Source: Herbaspirillum robiniae (GTDB lineage Bacteria; Pseudomonadota; Gammaproteobacteria; Burkholderiales; Burkholderiaceae_D). Taken from it: 64,000 nt of DNA. Both the position numbers and the translations under genes were made by a program. Of this stretch, positions 8,076 to 17,750 are shown one piece after another. Position 1 is the stretch's first letter. Every line of letters starts with the position of its first letter. The notes below the pieces were generated by a model. It was not told where the DNA came from. It did no database searches and was given only the letters and a program-made list of their open reading frames with translations. The stretch is taken from assembly GCF_002213415.1 (NCBI RefSeq), contig NZ_NJGU01000003.1, forward strand, positions 124,001-188,000, read 5' to 3'.

Positions 8076-9089
8076 ATGCTGAAGAAGATCATCAAATCGG
8101 TCGCCGCCGCGCTGGTGCTGGCGCAAGCCGCCCACGTGGCCCACGCGGCCGATATTTCGCTGCTCAATGTCTCCTACGACCCGACGCGCGAACTCTACGC
8201 CGACTACAACAAGGCCTTCTCCAAGTACTGGAAGGAAAAGTCCGGCGACAACCTCACCATCAAGGCTTCGCACGGCGGTTCCGGCAAGCAGGGCCGCTCG
8301 GTGATCGACGGCATCGATGCCGACGTGGTCACCCTGGCGCTGGCCTACGACATCGACGAGATCTCCGAGAAGGCCAAGCTGCTGCCGGCCGACTGGCAAA
8401 AGCGCCTGCCGCACAACAGCTCGCCCTACACCTCGACCATCGTGTTCCTGGTGCGCAAGGGCAATCCCAAGCAGATCAAGGACTGGGACGATCTGATCAA
8501 GCCGGGCGTGTCCGTGATCACCCCCAACCCCAAGACCTCCGGCGGCGCACGTTGGAACTACCTGGCGGCCTGGGCCTACGGCCAGAAGAAGGGCGGCAAT
8601 GAAGCCGACGCCCGCGACTACATCTCCAAGCTGTTCAAGAACGTGCCGGTGCTGGATTCCGGCGCGCGCGGCGCGACCATCACCTTCGTCGAGCGCGGCA
8701 TCGGCGACGTCCTGCTGGCCTGGGAAAACGAAGCTCTGATCTCCCTGAAGGAATGGGGCCCGGACAAGTTCGACATCGTCGTGCCGTCCATCTCCATCCT
8801 GGCCGAACCGCCGGTGGCGCTGGTCGACAAGGTGGCGGACCGCCGCGGCACCCGCAAGGTGGCCGAGGAATACCTGAAGCACCTGTACTCGGATGAGGGG
8901 CAGGAAATCATCGCCAAGAACTACTACCGCCCGATCGATCCGAAGATCGCCGCCAAGTACGCCTCGCAGTTCCCCAAGGTGAACCTGGTGACCATCGACA
9001 AGGACTTCGGCGGCTGGCAAAAGGCCCAGAAGGCCCACTTCTCCGACGGCGGCAGCTTCGACCAGCTGTACGTGCCTAACAAGAAGTAA
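8076..9089 (+). CDS. sbp: Sulfate/thiosulfate ABC transporter substrate-binding protein
   Basis: The 337-residue periplasmic protein has a signal peptide (about 1-24, ending HAA-D) and the sulfate-binding signatures [10 protein letters not shown] (about 29-38), [18 protein letters not shown] and [16 protein letters not shown]. It binds sulfate and delivers it to the CysTWA permease, whose genes lie 7 kb downstream in the same orientation with no binding protein of their own. ssuE starts about 100 nt later, so sbp heads the sulfonate genes, an arrangement also known in other Burkholderiales. Expression is probably under CysB. Confidence 0.94.
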   Translation: MLKKIIKSVAAALVLAQAAHVAHAADISLLNVSYDPTRELYADYNKAFSKYWKEKSGDNLTIKASHGGSGKQGRSVIDGIDADVVTLALAYDIDEISEKAKLLPADWQKRLPHNSSPYTSTIVFLVRKGNPKQIKDWDDLIKPGVSVITPNPKTSGGARWNYLAAWAYGQKKGGNEADARDYISKLFKNVPVLDSGARGATITFVERGIGDVLLAWENEALISLKEWGPDKFDIVVPSISILAEPPVALVDKVADRRGTRKVAEEYLKHLYSDEGQEIIAKNYYRPIDPKIAAKYASQFPKVNLVTIDKDFGGWQKAQKAHFSDGGSFDQLYVPNKK

Positions 9090-9191
9090 TCGGTTCCAAG
9101 CCGCTCGGACCGGAATCAACGAGTTCCGGTCCGCAGCCAACCCAGGCAGGCGATGCGCGCCTGTTCCCAGAAGCAAACGAAGCAGACTGAC

Positions 9192-9782
9192 ATGACCATC
9201 CTGTTGCTGGCCGGCAGCCCCTCGGCGCCCTCCCGTTCCACCCGCCTGTTGAACCACGTCGGCGACAAGCTGGTTCAGCTCGGCCACCGTTATGCGCGCC
9301 TCGAAGTGCGCGACCTGCCGGGCCAGGCGATCCTGCGCGCCGACTGGAACGATGCCCAGATCAAGGCCGCGCTTTCCACCGTGGAAGAGGCCTCGGCCGT
9401 GGTGATCGCCACGCCCGTCTACAAGGCGGCCTACAGCGGCATCCTGAAAGCCTTCCTCGACCTGCTGCCGCAGTTCGGCCTGACCGACAAGCTGGTGCTG
9501 CCGCTGGCCACCGGCGGCAGCCAGTCGCACATGCTGGCGCTGGATTACGCGCTGCGCCCGGTGCTGTCTTCGCTCAACCCCAAGCACGTGCTGCCCAGCA
9601 TCTACGCCACCGAGGCCCAGGTGACCTGGAGCGAAGAGGCCGGCCTGCAGCTCGATGCTCCCATCGCCGCCCGCGTGGAAGAAGGCGTGGCGCAGCTCTC
9701 CGCCAGCCTGCTGGCGCTGCACAAGGCGGCGCCGGAAGAGTTCCGCGAAGTGCCGTTCTCGCAGGTGCGCTGTAGCGTCTGA
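9192..9782 (+). CDS. ssuE: NADPH-dependent FMN reductase SsuE
   Basis: The 196-residue flavodoxin-like protein begins TILLLAGSPSAPSRS, the phosphate-binding loop of SsuE-type reductases, and contains ATPVYKAAYSGILKAFLDLLPQ, the flavin-contact region typical of SsuE. It supplies FMNH2 to the monooxygenase SsuD encoded two genes downstream. The ATG at 9192 gives the family N-terminus; an in-frame ATG at 9153 would add 13 residues that do not resemble the family. Confidence 0.92.
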   Translation: MTILLLAGSPSAPSRSTRLLNHVGDKLVQLGHRYARLEVRDLPGQAILRADWNDAQIKAALSTVEEASAVVIATPVYKAAYSGILKAFLDLLPQFGLTDKLVLPLATGGSQSHMLALDYALRPVLSSLNPKHVLPSIYATEAQVTWSEEAGLQLDAPIAARVEEGVAQLSASLLALHKAAPEEFREVPFSQVRCSV

Positions 9783-9900
9783 GCGTACGACCATTAGCTG
9801 ATGCCTGATCGCCGGCCGCGCGCCGGCAAGCAAAGACCGACAAGACAACCGGCTGGTGCAGCGGAAGGCCCGCTGCACGCCAACGAAACGGAGAAGCAAC

Positions 9901-10887
9901 GTGAATTCGCCCAAGCCAAACAAGAACAACACCCGCCGCCGCGCCGTCGCCGGCCTGTCCGCCATTGCGCTGGGCGCGCTGGCTGCGTTGACGATTGGCG
10001 TCGTCCCCACCGCCCAGGCGCAGGAAGCCAGGGTGCTGCGCATCGGTTACCAGAAAGCCGCCAACACGCTGGTGCTGCTCAAGGCGCACGGCGCGCTGGA
10101 AAAACGCCTGCAGCCGCTGGGCGTGGAAGTGAAATGGGCGGAATTCTCCGCCGGCCCGCAATTGCTGGAGGCCTTGAACGTCGGCTCGGTCGACTTCGGC
10201 TATGTCGGTGAAGCGCCGCCGGTGTTCGCGCAGGCTGCGGGCGCCGACTTCGTCTACACCGCCTATGAAATCCCGACCCCGGACGCCGAAGGCCTGCTGG
10301 TGCCGAAGAACTCGCCGCTCAACAGCGTGGCCGAGCTCAAGGGCAAGAAGGTCGCCTTCAACAAGGGCTCCGACGTGCACTGGCTGGTGGTCGCCCTGCT
10401 GAAGAAGGCCGGCCTGTCCTACAGCGACATCCAGCCGGTCTACCTGGCGCCGGCCGACGCCCGCGCGGCGTTCGAAAAGGGCGCCGTCGACGCCTGGGCG
10501 ATCTGGGATCCGTTCCAGGCGGCGGCTGAAAAACAGATCGGCGCGCGTCGCCTGGCAAGCGGCGTGGGTGCGGTGAACCACCACCAGTTCTTCCTGAGCG
10601 CGCGTCCCTTCGCCGCCAAGAACCCGCAGGTCGAAAAGATCCTGCTGGAAGAAATCACCCGTGAAGGCCAGTGGGTGCGCGCCAATACCGCGCAAGCGGC
10701 GGCCCAGCTGGCGCCGATCCAGGGGCTGGACGCCGACATCATCGAAACCGGCTTGAAGCGTTACGCGCATGTCTACAAGCCGGTCGACGCCGGCGTGCTG
10801 GCCGAGCAGCAGAAGATCGCCGACGCCTTCTTCGAGCTCAAGCTGATCCCCAGGCAGCTCAAGGTCAGCGACGCCGTCCTGAAGTGA
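9901..10887 (+). CDS. ssuA: Aliphatic sulfonate ABC transporter substrate-binding protein SsuA
   Basis: The 328-residue product has a basic N-terminus and signal peptide (cleavage near residue 40, AQAQ) followed by the SsuA/NrtA fold: LRIGYQKAANTLVLLKAHGALEK, then FGYVGEAPPVFAQAAG and VDAWAIWDPF. It captures alkanesulfonates in the periplasm for SsuBC. The start is GTG at 9901 because GGAGAAG sits about 6 nt before it; an in-frame ATG at 9856 has no ribosome binding site. Confidence 0.92.
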   Translation: MNSPKPNKNNTRRRAVAGLSAIALGALAALTIGVVPTAQAQEARVLRIGYQKAANTLVLLKAHGALEKRLQPLGVEVKWAEFSAGPQLLEALNVGSVDFGYVGEAPPVFAQAAGADFVYTAYEIPTPDAEGLLVPKNSPLNSVAELKGKKVAFNKGSDVHWLVVALLKKAGLSYSDIQPVYLAPADARAAFEKGAVDAWAIWDPFQAAAEKQIGARRLASGVGAVNHHQFFLSARPFAAKNPQVEKILLEEITREGQWVRANTAQAAAQLAPIQGLDADIIETGLKRYAHVYKPVDAGVLAEQQKIADAFFELKLIPRQLKVSDAVLK

Positions 10888-10925
10888 CGGCATCGACGGC
10901 GGCACACGCATAACAGGAGTCACGC

Positions 10926-12101
10926 ATGAACGTTTTCTGGTTTATCCCCACCCACGGCGACAGCCGCTATCTCGGCACCTCCGAAGGTGCGCGCCCGGTC
11001 AGCCACGACTACATGAAGCAGGTCGCCGTGGCGGCCGATACGCTGGGCTATGACGGCGTGCTGCTGCCCACCGGCCGGTCCTGCGAGGACGCGTGGGTCG
11101 CCGCGGCCAGCCTGATCGACGCCACCCGCCGGCTCAAATTCCTGGTGGCGGTGCGCCCCGGCCTGACCGCGCCCACGCTGTCGGCGCGCATGGCGGCGAC
11201 CTTCGACCGCCTCTCCAACGGCCGCCTGCTGATCAACGTCGTCACCGGCGGCGATCCGGTGGAGCAGGAGAGCGACGGCGTGTTCGGCACCCATGCCGAG
11301 CGCTACGAGATATCCGACGAATTCCTGAAGATCTGGCGCGAGGTGCTGGCCAAGACCCATACCGGCGGCGACACCGATTTCGACGGCAAGCACCTCAAGG
11401 TCAAGGGCGCCAAGGCGCTGTATCCGCCGGTGCAAAAGCCGTATCCGCCGCTGTACTTCGGCGGCTCTTCCGACGAGGCCATCGACCTCGCCGCCGAGCA
11501 GGTCGACGTCTACCTGACCTGGGGCGAGCCGCCTGCGGCGGTGGCCGAGAAGATCGCCCGCGTGCGCGAGCGCGCCGCCAGGGCCGGCCGCACGCTGCGT
11601 TTCGGCATCCGCCTGCACGTGATCGTGCGCGAGACCAACGAGGCCGCCTGGCGCGCCGCCGATGAACTGATCAGCCGTCTCGACGACGAGACCATTGCCA
11701 AGGCCCAGGCCAATTTCGCCCGCATGGATTCCGAAGGGCAGCGCCGCATGGCGGCGCTGCACGGCGGCCGTCGCGACAAGCTGGAAGTCAGCCCCAACCT
11801 GTGGGCCGGCGTCGGCCTGGTGCGCGGCGGCGCCGGTACCGCGCTGGTGGGCGACGGCCCGACGGTGGCCGCGCGCATCAAGGAATATGCCGAACTGGGC
11901 ATCGACACCTTCATCCTGTCCGGCTATCCGCACCTGGAGGAGTCCTATCGCTTTGCCGAACACGTGTTCCCGCTGCTGCCGCGCGCGCAGCGCGAAGGCC
12001 TGAGCGGGCACAACCTGACCGGCCCGTTCGGCGAGATCGTCGGCAACACCGAGGTGCCCAAATCCGCGCCGGTGCGGGTGTCGACGGCATCGGCAAGCTG
12101 A
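10926..12101 (+). CDS. ssuD: FMNH2-dependent alkanesulfonate monooxygenase SsuD
   Basis: The 391-residue cytosolic luciferase-fold enzyme (bacterial luciferase-like domain over nearly its full length) uses FMNH2 from SsuE and O2 to cleave the C-S bond of alkanesulfonates, giving sulfite and an aldehyde. It starts [17 protein letters not shown], a highly characteristic SsuD N-terminus, and contains [17 protein letters not shown] and the [10 protein letters not shown] segment. AGGAG is 8 nt before the ATG. It lies between ssuA and ssuC, in the common order E-A-D-C-B. Confidence 0.96.
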   Translation: MNVFWFIPTHGDSRYLGTSEGARPVSHDYMKQVAVAADTLGYDGVLLPTGRSCEDAWVAAASLIDATRRLKFLVAVRPGLTAPTLSARMAATFDRLSNGRLLINVVTGGDPVEQESDGVFGTHAERYEISDEFLKIWREVLAKTHTGGDTDFDGKHLKVKGAKALYPPVQKPYPPLYFGGSSDEAIDLAAEQVDVYLTWGEPPAAVAEKIARVRERAARAGRTLRFGIRLHVIVRETNEAAWRAADELISRLDDETIAKAQANFARMDSEGQRRMAALHGGRRDKLEVSPNLWAGVGLVRGGAGTALVGDGPTVAARIKEYAELGIDTFILSGYPHLEESYRFAEHVFPLLPRAQREGLSGHNLTGPFGEIVGNTEVPKSAPVRVSTASAS

Positions 12102-12108
12102 GGCGACC

Positions 12109-12954
12109 ATGACGACCGCAACGACCAATCCCCCGGTGGACGCCGCCGGCGTGCCGGCCACGGCAGCCAAGGCGAAGTCCGCCGCCCGCGTGAAGTCTCC
12201 AGGGCGCGGCGCCTGGATAGGCTGGCTCTTGCCGCTGGCGCTGCTGGCCTGGTGGGAGATCGCCGCGCAGGCCGGCTGGTTGTCCAGCCGCATCCTGCCC
12301 GAACCATGGGCTGTGCTCAAAGCCGTGTGGAACCTGTCGGCCTCGGGCGAGCTGTGGCGCCACCTGGCGGTGTCCAGCGGCCGCGCGGCTTCCGGTTTCG
12401 CCGTCGGCGCCGGGCTGGGCCTGATCCTCGGCCTGCTCTCGGGCAGCCTGCGCTCGGCCGAGCTGCTGCTCGACACCACGCTGCAGATGGTGCGCAACAT
12501 TCCGGCGCTGGCGCTGATTCCGCTGGTGATCCTGTGGTTCGGCATCGACGAGACGGCCAAGCTGTTCCTGGTGTCGGTGGGCGTGTTCTTCCCGGTCTAC
12601 CTCAACACCTTCCACGGCATCCGTTCGGTCGACAAGGGCCTGATCGAGATGGCCAGGAGCTACGGCCTGTCCGGCTGGGCCCTGTACCGCGACGTGATCC
12701 TGCCGGGCGCCTTGCCGTCCATCCTGGTCGGCCTGCGCTTCGCGCTGGGCCTGGTGTGGGTGCTGCTGATCGTGGCCGAGACCATCTCGGCGCAGGCCGG
12801 CATCGGCTACATGACCATGAACGCCCGCGAGTTCCTGCAGACCGACGTGGTGCTGGTAGGCATCCTGCTCTACGCGCTGCTGGGCAAGCTGGCCGACACC
12901 GCGGCGCGCGCGCTGGAACGCTTCTGGCTGCGCTGGCATCCCGGCTATCAATGA
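12109..12954 (+). CDS. ssuC: Aliphatic sulfonate ABC transporter permease SsuC
   Basis: The 281-residue protein has a polar Ala/Lys-rich leader of about 35 residues, then six hydrophobic segments. The permease EAA-type loop reads [25 protein letters not shown] near residues 183-207. It forms the membrane channel that pairs with SsuB. Its TGA overlaps a possible upstream ATG of ssuB. Confidence 0.94.
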   Translation: MTTATTNPPVDAAGVPATAAKAKSAARVKSPGRGAWIGWLLPLALLAWWEIAAQAGWLSSRILPEPWAVLKAVWNLSASGELWRHLAVSSGRAASGFAVGAGLGLILGLLSGSLRSAELLLDTTLQMVRNIPALALIPLVILWFGIDETAKLFLVSVGVFFPVYLNTFHGIRSVDKGLIEMARSYGLSGWALYRDVILPGALPSILVGLRFALGLVWVLLIVAETISAQAGIGYMTMNAREFLQTDVVLVGILLYALLGKLADTAARALERFWLRWHPGYQ

Positions 12955-12980
12955 ATCCGCACAGCACATCGGAGAACGCA

Positions 12981-13823
12981 ATGCGCATCGACGCACAAGA
13001 GAACCGCCAACTGGGCCGCGCCGCCGGCCGCGGGGTCGGCATCCGCCTGCAGGCCTTGTCCAAGTCCTTCGCCGGACGCGAGGTCCTGCACGGCATCGAC
13101 CTGGAAGTGGAGCCGGGCGAGTTCGTCGCCATCGTCGGCCGCAGCGGTTGCGGCAAGAGCACGCTGCTGCGCCTGGTGGCGCAGCTGGACGGCGCCACCG
13201 AAGGCAAGGTCATTTTCGAGCAGGGCGGGGCGGCCGCCGGCGAACCGGAGATCCGCATCATGTTCCAGGACTCGCGCCTGTTGCCGTGGAAGCGGGTGCT
13301 GGCCAACGTCGCGCTCGGCTTGCCGAAGCAGGCCGCGCCGCAAGCCCTGCAGGCGCTGCGCCATGTCGGGCTGGAGCAGCGTGCCGGCGAATGGCCGGCG
13401 GTGCTCTCGGGCGGCCAGCGCCAGCGCGTGGCATTGGCGCGCGCACTGGTGCACGACCCGCAGCTGCTGTTGCTGGACGAGCCGCTGGGCGCGCTCGACG
13501 CGCTGACCCGCATCGAGATGCAGGCGCTGATCGAGTCCTTGTGGCAGGAGCGCGGCTTCACCGCCTTGCTGGTCACGCACGACGTCCAGGAAGCCATCGC
13601 CCTGGCCGACCGCGTGCTGCTGATCGAAGACGGTCACGTCGCGCTGGACCAGCGCATCGCCTTGCCGCGACCGCGTTCGCGCGGCCAGGCGCAGTTCGCG
13701 GCGCTGGAAGAGGCGATCCTGGCGCGCGTGCTGCGCCATCCCGGCAGCGAGCAAGCGGCGGTCGAAGAAGATCCGCGCCTGTTCACGCCGCGCGGCGTGC
13801 AGCAGGTGCAGTGGGCCATTTGA
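12981..13823 (+). CDS. ssuB: Aliphatic sulfonate ABC transporter ATP-binding protein SsuB
   Basis: This 280-residue ABC ATPase shows Walker [10 protein letters not shown], a Q-loop in [10 protein letters not shown], the signature [15 protein letters not shown], Walker [13 protein letters not shown] and the switch His in LVTHD. The [10 protein letters not shown] stretch is typical of the SsuB/TauB group. The ATG at 12981 follows GGAGAA by 6 nt; the alternative ATG at 12951 overlaps the ssuC stop codon and would add 10 residues. It energises SsuC. Confidence 0.93.
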   Translation: MRIDAQENRQLGRAAGRGVGIRLQALSKSFAGREVLHGIDLEVEPGEFVAIVGRSGCGKSTLLRLVAQLDGATEGKVIFEQGGAAAGEPEIRIMFQDSRLLPWKRVLANVALGLPKQAAPQALQALRHVGLEQRAGEWPAVLSGGQRQRVALARALVHDPQLLLLDEPLGALDALTRIEMQALIESLWQERGFTALLVTHDVQEAIALADRVLLIEDGHVALDQRIALPRPRSRGQAQFAALEEAILARVLRHPGSEQAAVEEDPRLFTPRGVQQVQWAI

Positions 13824-13899
13824 GCAGTATCGGCAGTTTCGTATTTCAACCATCGCGGCGCGGCAGGGGCCGGCGTCGCATCATCAAGGAGCAGAGAGC

Positions 13900-14115
13900 A
13901 TGACTATCCAGGCAATCAACGTACGTAACCAGTTCAAGGGCAAGGTCAAGGCCATCATCGAAGGCTCGGTGGTATCCGAAGTCGACGTCGAGACGCCGGC
14001 CGGCATCGTCACCTCGGTCATCACCACCCGTTCGGTGAAGGACCTGGGCCTGACCATCGGCAGCGAAGTGGTGGCGCTGGTGAAGGCGACCGAAGTGTCG
14101 ATCGCCAAGCTGTAA
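13900..14115 (+). CDS. Mop/TOBE-domain small molybdate-binding-type protein
   Basis: The 71-residue protein is a single TOBE/Mop domain: INVRNQFKGKVKAIIEG, then VVSEVDVETPAGIVTSVITTRSV and LGLTIGSEVVALVKATEVSI. Mop proteins oligomerise to bind molybdate or tungstate oxyanions in the cytoplasm. Sitting in a sulfate/sulfonate cluster, it may buffer an oxyanion or separate molybdate from sulfate, which share transport chemistry; that is inference. AAGGAG lies about 9 nt before the ATG. A terminator follows. Confidence 0.88.
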   Translation: MTIQAINVRNQFKGKVKAIIEGSVVSEVDVETPAGIVTSVITTRSVKDLGLTIGSEVVALVKATEVSIAKL

Positions 14116-14151
14116 GCGTGCAACGGGCGGCGGGCGACGCTGCCGCCGCAT

Positions 14152-14182
14152 GCCGCTCCCGCACCGGAGCGGCGCTTTTTTT
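14152..14182 (+). terminator. Rho-independent terminator after the Mop gene
   Basis: GCCGCTCC (14152-14159) pairs with GGAGCGGC (14166-14173), followed by GC and seven T. It ends only 15 nt before the start of the EAL-like gene, so that gene depends on read-through or on a promoter inside the ssu transcript. Confidence 0.85.
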
Positions 14183-14197
14183 CATGGAGCAGGCCGG

Positions 14198-15058
14198 ATG
14201 GCTTATCAGGCACTGGACGCTTATCTGGAGCGCCTCAACGGCAGCATCGGCAACGCCGGCGCGGCCCACTCATCCTCGAAGGTCTGGCTCGACGAGCAGG
14301 GCCGCGCCATCGGGCGCTTCTTCAATACTTCGCTGACGTCGGCCTTCCAGCCGGTGCGCAGTTTCGGCGACGGCAGCGTGATTGCCAACGAAGCCTTCGC
14401 CCGCAGCTATTCCGAGATCGACGACGGACTGCATCTCTGGAAGCTGCTGGACCAGGCGGCCAGCGACGACGAGTCGGTCGAGCTGGACCGGCTGTGCCGC
14501 ATGCTGCATGCGATCAATTACTACCGCCAGGCCGGCGCGTTCGCGCCCGGACAGGCGCCCGAGCTGCACCTGTCGGTGCATGCGCGCCTGTTGGCCGCGG
14601 TCAACAACAACCACGGCGTGGCTTATCGCCGCATCCTCTCGGCGCTGGAGCTGCCGCACGAGCGCATCGTGCTGCAACTGCCGGTGGTCACGCCCAACCA
14701 GCGCTGGCTGTTGAACTACGTGCTGGACAACTACCGGCGCAACGGTTTCCGCCTGGGCGTGTCGGCCAACAGCCCGCTGGAGGCGCTGGGCCTGCTGGAC
14801 AAGGTGCGTCCCGACCTGATCAAGGTCGACGCGCGCGAGCTGGCCGATCCGGACAGCGTGGCCTTGCTGCTCCTGCGCGCAGGCGAGCAGGGCGTGCGCG
14901 TCTTCTTCAAGCGCGTCGAGAGCCGCGAGGTGTTCGACAAGCTGGAGCAATACGGCAGCGCGCTGGCGCAACCCATCTACGCCCAGGGCTACCTGTGGGA
15001 CACCCCGGCGGCGGCCCTGCCGGGCGCGGCCGCATCGGGTTCGCAGGCGGCAGCCTGA
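14198..15058 (+). CDS. Degenerate EAL-domain protein in the sulfur cluster
   Basis: The 286-residue cytosolic protein aligns with the cyclic-di-GMP phosphodiesterase EAL fold but lacks much of the active site. FQPV (50-53) and NEAFAR (64-69) replace the family's E-A-L, keeping the Glu but changing Leu to Phe. HLSVHARLL stands where the Asn ligand normally lies. The second Glu is lost (VLQLPVV) and the D-D-F-G-T-G loop is replaced by VSANSPLE, while IKVD and QGYLW are retained. It is therefore likely a non-catalytic nucleotide sensor or protein-binding module. GGAG precedes the ATG at 14198. The terminator just upstream and the hydrolase downstream place it between the sulfonate and sulfate transport genes. 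Confidence 0.8.
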   Translation: MAYQALDAYLERLNGSIGNAGAAHSSSKVWLDEQGRAIGRFFNTSLTSAFQPVRSFGDGSVIANEAFARSYSEIDDGLHLWKLLDQAASDDESVELDRLCRMLHAINYYRQAGAFAPGQAPELHLSVHARLLAAVNNNHGVAYRRILSALELPHERIVLQLPVVTPNQRWLLNYVLDNYRRNGFRLGVSANSPLEALGLLDKVRPDLIKVDARELADPDSVALLLLRAGEQGVRVFFKRVESREVFDKLEQYGSALAQPIYAQGYLWDTPAAALPGAAASGSQAAA

Positions 15059-15156
15059 CGCCGCTTCGCCTGTGCAGGTCGACAGCGGCTTATAGTGAAG
15101 GGAGGGACGATGCGCCTGCGTTGTCTCCCATGTCCGTCTTTGCGCGCGAGGAAGCC

Positions 15157-15780
15157 ATGAATGCCACATCCGTCCGACCCGCCATCTCCAGCCTGTCAGG
15201 CGCACCTGCCCAGCAGGCGCGCCTGGCCGACTATCGCGTGCTGGTCGCGCCGGGTTTGCACGGCAGCGGTCCGGAGCATTGGCAGTCGCGCTGGCAGCGC
15301 CTCTATCCCGCCTTCGAGCGCGTCGAGCAAACCGACTGGAGCCGCGCCGAACTTCCGTGCTGGTCGGCCCGCCTGGGCGAGATGCTGGCCGGGTCTTCGC
15401 GCCCGACGGTGATCGTGGCGCACAGCTTCGGCTGCCTCACCACCGTGCATCGCGCGGCCGCACTGGCGGCCGACACCGGGTCGGCCTTTCCGATTGTAGC
15501 CGCCTTGCTGGTGGCGCCGGCCGATCCCGACAAGTTTGGGGTCGCGGCCGAGGTCGGCCATCGCCTGCCGTTCCCGGCGCTGGTGGTGGGCAGCGAGGAC
15601 GACCCATGGATGAGCGCCCCGCGCGCGCGCCTGTGGGCCGACGCCTGGGGCGCGGACTTCATCAGCGCCGGGGCCTTGGGACATATCAATGCCGAATCCG
15701 GCCTGGGCGACTGGACGGCGGGGCAGGGCTTGCTGCTGGGCCTGCTGGAGCGGGCCGGCCAACCGTCGGCGTTGTCCTGA
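15157..15780 (+). CDS. RBBP9/YdeN-family serine alpha/beta-hydrolase
   Basis: The 207-residue protein shows the RBBP9/YdeN pattern: VLVAPGLHGSGPEHWQSRW near residues 29-47, nucleophile motif VAHSFGC, acid loop GSEDDPWM and catalytic His in GHINAESG. Homologues are small cytosolic serine hydrolases of unknown physiological substrate. GAGGA is 6 nt before the ATG at 15157. It commonly lies beside sulfur-transport genes in Burkholderiales, which suggests, without proving, a role in organosulfur ester use. Confidence 0.85.
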   Translation: MNATSVRPAISSLSGAPAQQARLADYRVLVAPGLHGSGPEHWQSRWQRLYPAFERVEQTDWSRAELPCWSARLGEMLAGSSRPTVIVAHSFGCLTTVHRAAALAADTGSAFPIVAALLVAPADPDKFGVAAEVGHRLPFPALVVGSEDDPWMSAPRARLWADAWGADFISAGALGHINAESGLGDWTAGQGLLLGLLERAGQPSALS

Positions 15781-15869
15781 AGGCAATTTTCCGGGCGTAG
15801 ATTCCGAACGGAAATACGGCTTACGTCCATCGTCGTTATGCGGTTTTCGTCTAAAGGAATGCGAAAAAT

Positions 15870-15940
15870 TTCGTTCTCTTTATAACTATCGGGTGCGAAT
15901 ATCGGTCACCTATAGTCGCATTTGTAATAAAAAGAGAACG
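15870..15940 (+). promoter_or_regulatory. Inverted repeat upstream of cysT, candidate CysB control region
   Basis: CGTTCTCTTT (15872-15881) recurs as its exact reverse complement AAAGAGAACG (15931-15940), with 49 nt between. The first arm runs into TATAAC. The second overlaps the Shine-Dalgarno region of cysT, so it may also affect translation. A related CGTTCTTTTT lies upstream of sbp. Confidence 0.5.
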
Positions 15941-15945
15941 CTTCC

Positions 15946-16845
15946 ATGTCCGTTTCATCTTCATCCGCCGTATCGATCGCGGCCCCGCAGGCCGCCAGCC
16001 CGGCCCCGGCGGCCGGCCGCGGCAAGCGGGTGCTGCCCGGGTTTCACCTGTCGCTGGGCTTCACCATCTTCTACCTGGCGCTGATCGTGTTGATCCCGCT
16101 GTCGGCGATCTTCCTGAAGACCTTCACCCTGACCTGGGAAGGCTTCGTCGAGGCCGTGACCTCGCCGCGCGTGATGGCCTCTTACCGGCTGACCTTCGGC
16201 GCGTCGCTGATCGCGGCCTTGCTCAATGTGTTCTTCGGCGGCATCGTGGCCTGGGTGCTGGTGCGCTACCGCTTCCCCGGCAAGCGCATCGTCGACGCCC
16301 TGGTCGACCTGCCGTTCGCGCTGCCCACGGCGGTCGCCGGCATCGCGCTGACCACGCTGTATTCGCAGAACGGCTGGATCGGCAGTCTCCTGGCCAAGAT
16401 CGACATCAAGGTCGCCTTCACGCCGCTGGGCGTGCTGGTGGCGCTGACCTTCATCGGCCTGCCGTTCGTCGTGCGCACGGTGCAGCCGGTGCTGGAAGAC
16501 GCCGAGCGCGAGCTGGAAGAGGCCGCGGCCAGCCTGGGCGCCAACCGCTGGCAAACCTTCTCCTATGTGATTTTTCCCACGGTGCTGCCGGCGCTGCTGA
16601 CCGGTTTCGCGCTGTCGTTCGCGCGCGCCGCCGGCGAATACGGCTCGGTGGTCTTCATCGCCGGCAACATGCCGATGGTTTCCGAGATCACGCCGCTGTT
16701 CATCGTGACCAAGCTGGAGCAGTACGACTACGCCGGCGCTACCGCCATCGCGATGGTGATGCTGATCGTATCCTTCATCCTGCTGCTGGCGATCAATCTG
16801 CTGCAAGCCTGGACCCGCAAGCGCGGCCGGGCGGAAAGGGTCTGA
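15946..16845 (+). CDS. cysT: Sulfate ABC transporter permease CysT (CysU)
   Basis: The 299-residue protein has a polar Ser/Ala-rich leader of about 25 residues and six membrane helices. [20 protein letters not shown] forms the first helix, and the EAA loop ([17 protein letters not shown]) precedes the last ones. [14 protein letters not shown] is characteristic of CysT. With CysW it forms the sulfate/thiosulfate channel in the inner membrane. Its start overlaps a candidate CysB region, and cysW begins 1 nt after its stop. Confidence 0.95.
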   Translation: MSVSSSSAVSIAAPQAASPAPAAGRGKRVLPGFHLSLGFTIFYLALIVLIPLSAIFLKTFTLTWEGFVEAVTSPRVMASYRLTFGASLIAALLNVFFGGIVAWVLVRYRFPGKRIVDALVDLPFALPTAVAGIALTTLYSQNGWIGSLLAKIDIKVAFTPLGVLVALTFIGLPFVVRTVQPVLEDAERELEEAAASLGANRWQTFSYVIFPTVLPALLTGFALSFARAAGEYGSVVFIAGNMPMVSEITPLFIVTKLEQYDYAGATAIAMVMLIVSFILLLAINLLQAWTRKRGRAERV

Positions 16846-16846
16846 C

Positions 16847-17737
16847 ATGAGCGGCGCACCGACAACTTCCCTCGCCGCCCGCGGCGAACCTGCGCTGACC
16901 CCGTCGGCCACGCTTGAACCCATCTGGGTGCGCGTGGCGCTGGTGGGCATCGCGCTGGCCTTCCTGACGCTGTTCCTGTTCGTGCCGCTGGTGGCGGTGT
17001 TCTACGAAGCGCTGAAGAAGGGCTGGGACGTGTATGTGGCGTCCATCGTCGAACCCGACGCCTGGTCCGCCATCAAGCTCACGCTTCTGACCGCGGCCAT
17101 CGCCGTGCCGCTGAACCTGGTGTTCGGCGTGGCGGCGGCCTGGGCCATCGCCAAGTTCGAGTTCCGCGGCAAGAACCTGCTGCTGACCCTGATCGACCTG
17201 CCGTTCTCGGTCTCGCCGGTGATCTCCGGCCTGATCTACGTGCTGCTGTTCGGCATGCAGGGCTACTTCGGCCCCTGGCTGCGCGAGCACGACATCAAGA
17301 TCCTGTTCGCCGTGCCGGGCATCGTGCTGGCCACCGTGTTCGTGACCTTCCCGTTCGTGGCGCGCGAGCTGATCCCGCTGATGCAGTCGCAAGGCAGCGA
17401 GGAAGAAGAGGCCGCGCTGGTGCTGGGCGCTTCCGGCTGGCGCACCTTCTGGCACGTGACCCTGCCCAACATCAAGTGGGGCCTGCTGTACGGCGTGATC
17501 CTGTGCAACGCCCGCGCCATGGGCGAGTTCGGCGCGGTGTCGGTGGTGTCCGGCCACATCCGCGGCGAGACCAACACCATCCCGCTGCAGGTCGAGATCC
17601 TCTACAACGAATTCAACATCACCGGCGCTTTCGCCGTGGCGTCCCTGCTGGCCTTCCTGGCCCTGGTCACGCTGGCGGTCAAGAGCATCATCGAGTGGCG
17701 CCTGCACAAGCAGCACGCCATCGCCGAGAACGAATAA
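16847..17737 (+). CDS. cysW: Sulfate ABC transporter permease CysW
   Basis: The 296-residue permease has six hydrophobic segments, the family motif [19 protein letters not shown] near residues 118-136 and the EAA loop [20 protein letters not shown]. It pairs with CysT and CysA. Spacing to cysT is 1 nt and to cysA 13 nt, so the three are one translationally linked operon. Confidence 0.95.
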   Translation: MSGAPTTSLAARGEPALTPSATLEPIWVRVALVGIALAFLTLFLFVPLVAVFYEALKKGWDVYVASIVEPDAWSAIKLTLLTAAIAVPLNLVFGVAAAWAIAKFEFRGKNLLLTLIDLPFSVSPVISGLIYVLLFGMQGYFGPWLREHDIKILFAVPGIVLATVFVTFPFVARELIPLMQSQGSEEEEAALVLGASGWRTFWHVTLPNIKWGLLYGVILCNARAMGEFGAVSVVSGHIRGETNTIPLQVEILYNEFNITGAFAVASLLAFLALVTLAVKSIIEWRLHKQHAIAENE

Positions 17738-17750
17738 AGGGAGCAGCACC

